Assembly (NCBI RefSeq): GCF_026241155.1
Contig: NZ_JAPFGP010000005.1
Location: forward strand, 248,001-312,000
Length of the DNA stretch: 64,000 nucleotides
Direction of reading: 5' to 3'
Source: Paucibacter sp. PLA-PC-4
GTDB lineage: Bacteria > Pseudomonadota > Gammaproteobacteria > Burkholderiales > Burkholderiaceae_C
In this document: piece by piece, positions 56,912-64,000 of the stretch
How the letters are laid out: the number at the start of each line of letters is the position of its first letter
How positions within the stretch are numbered: position 1 is the first letter of the stretch
Made by a program: the position numbers and the translations under genes
The notes under the pieces: generated by a model
What the model saw: the letters and a program-made list of their open reading frames with translations, nothing else
What the model was told of the DNA's origin: nothing
Databases searched by the model: none

Positions 56912-56936
56912 AAGCCACCGCGAGGTGGCTTTTTTG
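56912..56936 (+). terminator. Terminator after tRNA fragment
   Basis: Perfect stem AGCCACC / GGTGGCT with GCGA loop followed by TTTTT, 17 nt beyond the CCA. Normal for the end of a tRNA transcription unit. Confidence 0.9.
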
Positions 56937-57380
56937 TTGGCCGTACGGACTTTGACGGACAACGCCACCTGGGATTTCTCGGGACGAATCGGCAGCGCCG
57001 CATTGCGGGGATGCTCGCGAGTCCATCGGATTGCATGCAGATTACCGTCACGGGTTCGAAGCCAGATGGTTCCAGTGCGACCCAGCATCAACAAGGTCCT
57101 CCGTACGCAAGCCCTGGCGCGAGAGCATTGCAAGCAGTTCGGCAAGGCGGTCGATGCGGTCAGCGCCAACATGCCGGGCATCCTGCCGAGGATCGTCACA
57201 GACGAGCTTTCATTCTCCATCGCAGTCGCCTCGAATAGCGTGAGTAAATTCACATCTTTTGAAGTGCCCACCTCCTAAGTGGGATCGACTCCGTGAGCAT
57301 CGAACTCTCTAATAACTGCGCTCTGCAAAGCACTTGCAAAGCAAGGTGTCTATATTTTTTATGCCTTATGGGAGGGATAT
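56937..57380. other. Gap before the discoidin gene
   Basis: About 440 bp. An open frame (56925-57278) ends LSFSIAVASNSVSKFTSFEV but has no recognisable family, start signal or neighbour support. GC content falls towards the right, into the next gene. Confidence 0.4.
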
Positions 57381-59183
57381 ATGAATTTGCATAAGTTATT
57401 TCCGAGTGCGTCGCGATTGCTCTTGGGAGGTTCAATACTAGCCTGTGGGTGGGGCGTTGGCGCTCAAACTCCACCGATTCTTAACGAGTCGAGGGCTGCG
57501 GCTGCATCGTTTCAGATTCAGCCGATTTCAGCGTCTGCAACGAGCACTATGAGTGGCACTTCGCCACAATATGTGATTTCATATGACACCGAAAATAATC
57601 TATATTGGAACTCTGGAACATATACAAGCGCACAAAACCCCACAGCCATAACACTCGACCTTGGTTCTGAATATTCAATATCCAGAATTCACGGGAGGCC
57701 AACACAAGATGTAAGCGGCCCAACCACGCATCAGATCTGGGCGGGGACGTCGCTTGGGACACTCTCCCTGATAAACACTTGGTCCGCCAATCTCGCGGCT
57801 GGCCAAGATAGCGTGCCTGGCACCGACGTCGTTGTGGCATTTTCCACGCCAGTAAAGCGCGTGCGCTACATTAAAATAGCCACAACCCAAAGCCCCTCAT
57901 GGGTAGCTTGGCACAAAATACGTGTATTTGCTGAAAACATTATATCTCCCATTGATGCTCAGGCATCTGGCACGTACTTGGCAAACGCTCCGTCGAATGT
58001 CTATGATTACGACAACTCATCGTCGTATTGGAATTCTGGCGGGTATGCATCACAGTGGATTACTCTGAATCTCGGCTCCCCCCGGAGACTGTCGGAGTTG
58101 CGCTTAAATCTCTGCCAAGGTCAAAACGGAGTCAGTACTCGGCATCAGATTTTTGTGGGAAATAGCAGCGTGCCATCCACCATGGTGGCTGATGTGGCCG
58201 GTGCGACAAACGGCGGCGATGTATTGACCATCCGCATTCCAGAGGGGACTGCGCCCTCCCAATGGGTTCGAATCTCCACTTTGAATTCGCCTGGATGGGT
58301 GTGCATGGGGAAGGTCCGAGTTTATGAGGCCCCAGTCAATAGGCCCGCATACTTCGGGTATTACGGCTCATCGATGTCGCCGTTCACCAACGTAACCGGC
58401 TTGATTGCTTCCCATGGAAACACTACTTGGATTCGCGGGACAAGCACGTCAGATGATGTTGCTCGGTTGCAGGACGCGCAATTCAAAGGAATGAAGGCTG
58501 TCTTGGATGTGGAACGAGTTTTTTTCAATGCTGACTACACCCTTCGCTCGGATGCATCTACTCAATGGAACACTTACGTCTCAAGCATCGGCGCCTACGC
58601 AGGCGATATTGTCGCCTACTATCCACTTGATGAACCGTATTTCAAAGGGCGGACCAAGGGCATTTCGGAAGCCCTGATGAAGTCGCAGTTGACTCAAGTG
58701 GCCAATATCGTGAAGGGGTCTTTTCCGACGGCCAAACTGGCCATGACTTTCATGGCGCAGGATATGCCCCTGCTTGCTTCTACGAATCTGATTCCGGCGA
58801 ATTTTGATTGGCTAGGATTTTACTGTTATGGCAGTTGGCAGGAATGTGGTGGCCGCTCTATTCCAGCGCAGTACAAGCACATCAGCGATTACCTCACTTC
58901 AAGCCAAAGACTGTTTCTTATCGGCGACTCGAATGTGCGTAGGAATTGCAACTATCAAACCTGCACACCCGCAGTGCCGACGGCTGCCGAAGACGACTTG
59001 TTGGCTTCTCGGATGACCGCTTATGGCGGATTCGCTTCGCTCAACCCCAAGGTGATTGGTGTATTCAACTTCATTTATCAGAGTTTCAGAGAGGATGAAA
59101 ATTGGTACTCATTTGGGGCTGCCGACCTCCCTTTGACTCGCGCAGTTAGCGAGAAGATTGGAAAAGCAATTAGCGGCAAGTAG
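57381..59183 (+). CDS. Secreted discoidin-domain protein with glycosidase-like C-terminus
   Basis: 600 residues, clearly lower in GC than its surroundings, so likely acquired. Signal peptide about 1-28 (ends WGVGAQ). Two F5/8-type C (discoidin) lectin-like domains: about 35-190 (NLYWNSGTYTSAQNP, ITLDLGSEYSISRIHG, KIATTQSPSWVAWHKIRVF) and 195-320 (SYWNSGGYASQWITLNLGS, CMGKVRVYE). Residues 325-600 form a (beta/alpha)8-like domain (FGYYGSSMSPF, VAYYPLDEPYF, WLGFYCYG) with Glu/Asp in PLDEPYF as a possible catalytic acid. Probably a secreted carbohydrate-active protein. Confidence 0.8.
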   Translation: MNLHKLFPSASRLLLGGSILACGWGVGAQTPPILNESRAAAASFQIQPISASATSTMSGTSPQYVISYDTENNLYWNSGTYTSAQNPTAITLDLGSEYSISRIHGRPTQDVSGPTTHQIWAGTSLGTLSLINTWSANLAAGQDSVPGTDVVVAFSTPVKRVRYIKIATTQSPSWVAWHKIRVFAENIISPIDAQASGTYLANAPSNVYDYDNSSSYWNSGGYASQWITLNLGSPRRLSELRLNLCQGQNGVSTRHQIFVGNSSVPSTMVADVAGATNGGDVLTIRIPEGTAPSQWVRISTLNSPGWVCMGKVRVYEAPVNRPAYFGYYGSSMSPFTNVTGLIASHGNTTWIRGTSTSDDVARLQDAQFKGMKAVLDVERVFFNADYTLRSDASTQWNTYVSSIGAYAGDIVAYYPLDEPYFKGRTKGISEALMKSQLTQVANIVKGSFPTAKLAMTFMAQDMPLLASTNLIPANFDWLGFYCYGSWQECGGRSIPAQYKHISDYLTSSQRLFLIGDSNVRRNCNYQTCTPAVPTAAEDDLLASRMTAYGGFASLNPKVIGVFNFIYQSFREDENWYSFGAADLPLTRAVSEKIGKAISGK

Positions 59184-59209
59184 CTATCGAGATCTAGACA
59201 ATCATGTCT

Positions 59210-59405
59210 AGATCTCTCGCGACGCAGCCGGCGACTACGCCGGGCTGCTGAAGACAGCCCATTGATGTTGTCTGAAGCGCCCCGGCTTCCGAGGAGGCCA
59301 GTTGGTTTAAGTCAGTTGGTCGCGGCCTGACCCACGCGCTGGCGATGGCAATTGGCCTCGAACTCAGCTGGCTGGGCATAGCCCAGTTCAGGACTGTTAA
59401 GTTGA
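59210..59405 (-). pseudogene. IS3-family orfB tail and IS end
   Basis: Minus strand reads LNSPELGYAQPAEFEANCHR then a stop near 59312, the usual end of an IS3 transposase. Only the last 30 codons and the end region remain, between the discoidin gene and the hsdR remnant. Confidence 0.7.
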
Positions 59406-59504
59406 GGTGCCAGGCCGAACCTCACAGAAACTCAGGCCGAGCAGACCAAGCCGCATGCATAGGCTACCGCTCGCCGGGAATGTGCGGTGCTGGCAGGGGC
59501 AGGC

Positions 59505-60103
59505 TCAAGACCAATCCTCCCCGATTGCCTGCGCCTGTTGCAACACCAGTTCAACCGCCGCATCCTGCATGTCCGGCGGGTACTTGTACTTGCGCAGGAT
59601 GCGCTTGACCATCAGCCTCAGGCTGGCGCGCACGCTCTCTCGCTCTGACCAATCTACGCTCAGGTTCTTGCGCAGGTTCTCAGTAAGTTCGTGGGCGATC
59701 TTTTTCAAGGTCTCATCGGTCAGTTCCCTGACGGCCGACTCGTTGTTGGCCAGGGCGTCATAGAAGCGCACCTCGTCATCGGTCAGCCCCAGGGCCTCGC
59801 CTCGTGACGCCGCTTCGCGGAACTTCTTGGCCATCTCGACCAGCTCTTCCATGACCTGCGCGGTCTCGATCGAACGGTTCTGATAGCGCGTGATGACATT
59901 GCCCAGCAGCTCGGAGAACTGCTTCTGCTGGACGACATTGCTGGCAAACTTGGATTTGATCCGCCCTCCAGCAGCCGCTCCGGCAATTCCACCGCCAGAT
60001 TGCGCTCCGGCAGGTTCTTCACCTGGGCCAGGAACTCGTCATCGAGCAGGCCGATGTTGGGCTTGTCCAGGCCGACCGCGTCGAAGATGTCCACCACGGG
60101 CAT
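59505..60103 (-). pseudogene. hsdR: hsdR 3' remnant (type I restriction subunit)
   Basis: C-terminal about 200 codons of a type I restriction endonuclease R subunit: [20 protein letters not shown] at the start, [25 protein letters not shown] in the second part, ending KYKYPPDMQDAAVELVLQQA. A frameshift near 59955-59975 separates the two halves (RLLEGG then KSKFASNVV-like codons out of frame). The ATPase and nuclease parts are gone; the 5' edge is exactly the R1 repeat. Confidence 0.85.
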
Positions 60104-60306
60104 GGATCAATGTCCGATATCGATAGAAAACCGTAGATATCTATGCATCTTAGTCACGACATACATAGATTTTTGAGAAATTTATGCCCGTCCTGACGGC
60201 CACCGGCCACATCGAGAGCAGCCCTGGCTTGGCTACTGGGTTCTCACGCAACCATTCGCCCCCGTCGCTGCGGCAGGTCCAAACGCTCCAGCCCCGCCAG
60301 ACACTC
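60101..60306 (-). repeat. Repeat R1 copy 3: mcrC end and AT-rich spacer
   Basis: Reference copy of the repeat, comprising the last about 60 bp of mcrC plus 140 bp of AT-rich spacer with inverted repeat ATCTATG / CATAGAT (about 60138-60170). The left edge CATGG is the minus-strand ATG fused to the hsdR remnant. Copies 1 and 2 lie near 22.3 and 23.1 kb. Confidence 0.85.
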
Positions 60307-61539
60307 AAGATCTAGGTCGAAGGGCAAGACCTCCAGGCTCAGCCCGCCGCCGAAATCGAACGGGGCCAGCGGGTTTCGGAAAGTCTCGGTTCGCGGATAG
60401 ATCAACGCCATGCGGCCAGCGCCGCCGAGGTACTTCTGCCCATAGGCGAAGAGCTGATAGAAGTCCGATTGGCTCAGCCCGTACTTATCAGCACGATTGC
60501 CGGCATCCAGCAGCTTCCACTTGGTGTCCAGAATCCATCGCTGACCGCCATCAGCGATGAGGATGTCGGGCTCCAGTTGAAAGATCGGCTTCTGCTGGTG
60601 ATCGCACAGCGACTGGTTTCGTGCCGGCGTGCGCATGTCGACACCAGTTGCCAGCGATCCGCGCAGCCACCGCGCGACGAAGCGCTCGAAGAGCTTCTCC
60701 ATCGGGAACAGCAAGCTGATGCCTTGGTAGTCGCCGGCCACGGCCAAGGGCATGTGCTGATTCAGGATCAGCTCGCACCACGGCTTGATGGGCCTGTAGT
60801 GCGCGAGCAAGCGGTCCTGCCCCCAGGCGCGGAAGTCCTGCTCGATCTGGCGGCTTGCCGGGATCTCCGCCAAGCGAAAGCTCAGCTCCTGGGCCAGGCG
60901 CCAGTGATTGGCGTCCTGCGTAGCCTGTCGTACCCGGTCCAGCGCCAGCTTCAGCAGCCGGTTCTCGGGCCGATCCGGCAGATAGACCTCATGCCGCACA
61001 TGAAAGCGATGCTCGCGCCCGGGCGGCTGGCGCAGCTGCTGGTTGAGGTTGAGTTGCCCGCGCAGGAACGTCAACTCCTCGTCCACCCGCTGGTACTCAA
61101 ACCGCAGGCCGCGACTCACCAGCGTGTCCAGCTCCTGCAAGAAGCGCCCCATCACCCACTCGGACAAGGGCGCATCAAACAACTGCAGCGAGGCCACGCC
61201 CACATCTCGCGTGGGCAGATCCAGCAAGGCCAGCAACAGCTTGCGCAGCAGTGCGCGCGCTTCGGCCAGGCTGCCGCCCTCGGCGTGGTGCTTGGGCACG
61301 ATCTCCAGCACCGTGCCGCAGGGCGTCTGGATCACGCCGACGAAGTTGTCCAGCTTCAGTCGGCGCCGGCCTTCCAACTGCAGCAGCCGCGCGCCACCGC
61401 GCGAGAAGCGCTCGCTCAGGCGGCATAGGTAGTCGAATGCTGACTCACTGACCTGGGCGCGATCCAGCGAAGCGGCCACGGGCTCGGTGCAGAGCCAGGC
61501 GTGCTCGCGAACACTGACCTTGCGCGGCGCCGGTGTCAT
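60244..61539 (-). CDS. mcrC: McrC-family nuclease subunit
   Basis: 431 residues. Partner nuclease of the McrB-like NTPase. N-terminal binding region, then PD-(D/E)XK nuclease motif near 335-365: EPDILIADGG and WILDTKWK (Asp, Asp, Lys). LERLDLPQRRGRMVA is the C-terminus. The complex cleaves DNA with modified cytosine, as a barrier to modified phage DNA. ATG overlaps the mcrB stop as ATGA. Its 3' end is part of repeat R1. Confidence 0.9.
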   Translation of the reverse strand: MTPAPRKVSVREHAWLCTEPVAASLDRAQVSESAFDYLCRLSERFSRGGARLLQLEGRRRLKLDNFVGVIQTPCGTVLEIVPKHHAEGGSLAEARALLRKLLLALLDLPTRDVGVASLQLFDAPLSEWVMGRFLQELDTLVSRGLRFEYQRVDEELTFLRGQLNLNQQLRQPPGREHRFHVRHEVYLPDRPENRLLKLALDRVRQATQDANHWRLAQELSFRLAEIPASRQIEQDFRAWGQDRLLAHYRPIKPWCELILNQHMPLAVAGDYQGISLLFPMEKLFERFVARWLRGSLATGVDMRTPARNQSLCDHQQKPIFQLEPDILIADGGQRWILDTKWKLLDAGNRADKYGLSQSDFYQLFAYGQKYLGGAGRMALIYPRTETFRNPLAPFDFGGGLSLEVLPFDLDLECLAGLERLDLPQRRGRMVA

Positions 61540-64000
61540 TCGTCGTCCTGCGCCTCGCGGTGGTCAATCACGCCCAAGTAGCTCTCGACACACTGGAAGG
61601 CTTCGTCGTTAACGGTCCAGGCTTTGGGACTGTGCGCCAGGTTGACGTCCGGCCCGAACAGCTCGTCAACGTCCACACCCCGGGCGCAAACGAACTGGAA
61701 CGCCTCCGGCTTGCGGTGGTCGTTGAGCACCCACTGGATGCGCTGCCAGTCGTCGATGAAATACTCCTGCAGCAACGGCAGCACCTGATTGCTGAAGATC
61801 TCGGCCAGTTTGACCAACGTCGGCGCCTCACGCAGCGGCATGAAGTAGGCATGACCCAGGCAGTGGTCGCGGTCAAGCAGCGCTTCGACCCGCTGGTTCA
61901 AAACGGCCAGCAAGCGCTCGATGGGAATGCCTTCCACCTCCACGCCATCCAGCAGCTCAGGCCGAGGCGGCATGGCCTTGAACACAAAGCGGCGGCGCAG
62001 CGCCACGTCCATGCCGGTGAGCGACCGGTCGGCCGTGTTCATCGTGCCGATCAAGAAGACGTTCTGCGGCACGCTGAACGGCTTCTTGGAATAGGGCAGC
62101 ACCACCTCCAAGGCCTCGCTGGCCCCAGCACGCTTGGAGGGCTCGATCAGCGTGATCAGCTCACCAAAGATGCGCGAGATATTGCCTCGATTGATCTCGT
62201 CAATGATGAGCACACGAGCGTCCGACTGAGTCGGCGCGGTGGGGATGACGTCAGTTGAACCTGCGGCGCCAATCAAATGCGCGACCAAGGGCGCAAGCAC
62301 GTTGTTATAGCCGTTGACCAAGAACGGGTCCATGCTGGTGTTCGGCAACTTCTCCATCACGCGCTTCTCGCGGATATCAGCGATGGAGATTTGGCCGGCT
62401 TCAACCGCTTGGGCCAACTCCTGAAGGAGGCTCATGCCGAGGGACAGCGTGCGCCCTTGCGGCTTTCGAAGCTCGACGATGTCGGCACTCGCTCGCACGA
62501 TCTCGTACGTCGAGTCCGTCACCGGGCCCGGGACGAAACCGCTTGCGGCTGGCACGCGAGAAGACGCCTGATTGAGCAAGCCCTGCAACTTGTCCAGATC
62601 GATGGACCCGGAACGCAGCTCATACAGTGTCATCTGGCTGAACTGGTTATTCATTAGCTCGCCGTGCGGCAGCGAGGGCTCATAAGTGCGCAGCCACTTC
62701 ACGGCGCGCATCTGCGTGTACTCGTCGGCGAACTCGCTCCGCAGCCGGAATTGGTACTCGCCACTCACCTCACCGATGGCACGGAACTTGAAATTCCCAT
62801 CGCTGATGATCATCAGGTCGCCCAGCTTCATGCGGGTGACGAAGGCTGCCACGCTGGTCACCGCATAGTCGGTCTGTGGGTTTTCGACTTTCAAACCTTG
62901 CTCGATGAAGCGCTTCAGCACATCGTTGCGTGAAGTGCAACCAGTGAAGTCCACGCCGCCGCCATAACCCAGGAGCGCACAACTCTTCTCGATGCACTCG
63001 TCGTAGACCGCTGCGTCACTCCCTAGCGTGTTGCCCAGCGACATCTTCCAGATTCGCCGCCCTCTGATGTCGTAGGGAGTCGCAACCGTGGCAGCCTCCT
63101 GCGGACGAGTGACCTTGACCGCTGCCGCCTCGCACAACGATTTGAAAACGCCGTCCACCACCTCGTAGCGGATCTGCCCAGTGTCTTCATTTGTCGTCGC
63201 ACGCAGGCCCTCCACAAAGTCTTCATAACTAAAGCTCTGGTGGAAGGTCACGAAGCGGACTCGACGTTCGTAAACGAGTGCATCAAATCGTGACTTCAGT
63301 GCCGCGCGGTCCGCGCGATTTTTGTCTAAATGGACTGGGTCCAGTGCCTCCAGGGCCGCTTCGATGGTGGAGTAGGTCTTGCCAGTGCCGGGAGGGCCAT
63401 ACAGGATTTGATTCAAGGCAGGCATTGGATTGGACGCTAAATTTGGAAGTGCCTCGTCGGAACGGGACTCAGGCGGATCAGATTCCTCGTCGTCACTGTA
63501 CGGCTGTCCTATCAATTGATCCACGTAATCGAAGAGTGGCCGCCCGTTGCGTTGATTCATCAGTCGCTGGTTTGCCAAGACGGAGGCCTCGGCTGCGCTC
63601 GCGCCACTGGCAGGCAACGGTTCTTTGTGCTTGTTCCAATGCCAGCTGCGGACGTCGGCTTGTTCCTGGACAGGCAGCAAAACCGGCTGATCAGGGTCCT
63701 GATAAAGAAAGAACAGCTTCCATTCGTAGTCCACGTGAAGTCGAGGCGCCTTGAGGACGTTGAGATCACCTAGCTGCGCTGCCTCAGCTAACTCGATGAT
63801 GCGTCTCTTGGTGGACTCGAATGACGCCGCCACGTCGCTTCCAATGCTCTCATGCCAGCAATATCCCCTCTCGACGTCTACGCTGCTTAAACGTCGACGC
63901 TTCCGATAAGTTTCTATTGCCAGGTCTCGCAATTTCGGATCTGCTGGGAGTGCACAAATGCCGATGCGACTCCAAGCCGATCCCGGCTTTGGACGCCAGC
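61536..64000 (-). CDS. mcrB: McrB-like GTPase with EVE-like insertion, N-terminus off window
   Basis: At least 820 residues; the frame is open to the window end (WRPKPGSAWSRIGICALP before the in-frame TTG at 63932), so the true start is outside. AAA+ domain: Walker A YGPPGTGKTYSTIEAAL, Walker B VLIIDEINRGNISRIFGE, and the nucleotide-specificity motif GTMNTADRS of the McrB GTPase family. Between them lies an about 150-residue insertion with KLGDLMIISDGN, GEVSGEYQF and GVDFTGCTS elements, resembling a PUA/EVE base-reading domain. N-terminal part (YEWKLFFLYQDPDQP) unassigned. Makes the GTP-driven part of the restriction complex. Confidence 0.87.
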   Translation of the reverse strand, partial: WRPKPGSAWSRIGICALPADPKLRDLAIETYRKRRRLSSVDVERGYCWHESIGSDVAASFESTKRRIIELAEAAQLGDLNVLKAPRLHVDYEWKLFFLYQDPDQPVLLPVQEQADVRSWHWNKHKEPLPASGASAAEASVLANQRLMNQRNGRPLFDYVDQLIGQPYSDDEESDPPESRSDEALPNLASNPMPALNQILYGPPGTGKTYSTIEAALEALDPVHLDKNRADRAALKSRFDALVYERRVRFVTFHQSFSYEDFVEGLRATTNEDTGQIRYEVVDGVFKSLCEAAAVKVTRPQEAATVATPYDIRGRRIWKMSLGNTLGSDAAVYDECIEKSCALLGYGGGVDFTGCTSRNDVLKRFIEQGLKVENPQTDYAVTSVAAFVTRMKLGDLMIISDGNFKFRAIGEVSGEYQFRLRSEFADEYTQMRAVKWLRTYEPSLPHGELMNNQFSQMTLYELRSGSIDLDKLQGLLNQASSRVPAASGFVPGPVTDSTYEIVRASADIVELRKPQGRTLSLGMSLLQELAQAVEAGQISIADIREKRVMEKLPNTSMDPFLVNGYNNVLAPLVAHLIGAAGSTDVIPTAPTQSDARVLIIDEINRGNISRIFGELITLIEPSKRAGASEALEVVLPYSKKPFSVPQNVFLIGTMNTADRSLTGMDVALRRRFVFKAMPPRPELLDGVEVEGIPIERLLAVLNQRVEALLDRDHCLGHAYFMPLREAPTLVKLAEIFSNQVLPLLQEYFIDDWQRIQWVLNDHRKPEAFQFVCARGVDVDELFGPDVNLAHSPKAWTVNDEAFQCVESYLGVIDHREAQDDE

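Noticed and set aside
56925-57278. 117-codon ORF over the tRNA terminator region
   Set aside because: Its start overlaps the terminator T-run and no domain is visible.

Overview
The window looks like a chromosome segment of a high-GC betaproteobacterium, most likely Burkholderiales near Roseateles/Rubrivivax/Pelomonas. This is inferred from the KdsD-KdsC-LptC cluster, the style of the RRM and acyl-CoA dehydrogenase genes, the GC bias and the IS types; no 16S is present. It divides into an ordinary chromosomal part (1 to about 19.3 kb) and a long accessory island (about 19.3 to 64 kb) full of insertion sequences, repeats, broken genes and multi-domain conflict or defence proteins.

Core part, 1-19.3 kb. 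A CreBC-like two-component pair, a MarC membrane protein and a membrane-protein/metal-receptor pair read leftwards. Then come a glycine-rich RRM RNA-binding protein with its own terminator, a DGPF/ECF42 sigma pair, and a leftward kdsD-kdsC-lptC-SDR operon for Kdo synthesis and LPS transport whose start and stop codons overlap at each junction. These are followed by a DJ-1/PfpI protein, a ribbon-helix-helix protein, a TetR/HPP divergent pair with two copies of an ACCGATCGGT operator, glutamate dehydrogenase, a Kef-type K+/H+ antiporter, an ACAD11-like dehydrogenase, a PAS-GGDEF diguanylate cyclase, apt and two small DUF genes.

Accessory part, 19.3-36.8 kb. A FecI/FecR pair without a TonB receptor faces an XRE regulator across a palindrome-rich gap. 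A repeat-filled stretch (22.0-23.6 kb) carries two partial copies of the mcrC 3' end plus an AT-rich spacer whose third copy lies at 60.1 kb. After a subtilisin-like protease and its small neighbour comes a nest of transposons: one IS3 element (25,257-31,924, 3-bp CAC flanks) split by a TniA/TniB-like transposon remnant, an IS21 element and a fragment of another IS3. Next, reading leftwards, is an alpha/beta hydrolase coupled to a caspase-like/NB-ARC/transmembrane/amidase-like STAND protein.

Conflict operon, 38.8-48.7 kb. Beyond a decayed IS3 copy, five genes run rightwards: a patatin-like lipase, a Ycf46-like AAA+ ATPase, a trypsin-NACHT fusion, a CHAT (caspase-like) protein with a cysteine cluster, and a ComEC-type metallo-beta-lactamase-fold protein. 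The last four are packed with gaps of 3 or 1 nt or a 4-nt overlap. My reading is a sensor/ATPase/protease cascade, probably antiphage or self-killing, and the strongest candidate here for an undescribed system.

Right part, 48.7-64 kb. An unknown secreted protein, a small membrane protein that could be immunity to the 1922-residue secreted Rhs protein next to it (which has a cysteine-repeat array inserted in its core), a tRNA-Arg 3' fragment with terminator (possible att site), a low-GC discoidin-domain secreted protein, an hsdR remnant, and a leftward McrB-McrC restriction pair that runs off the window end.
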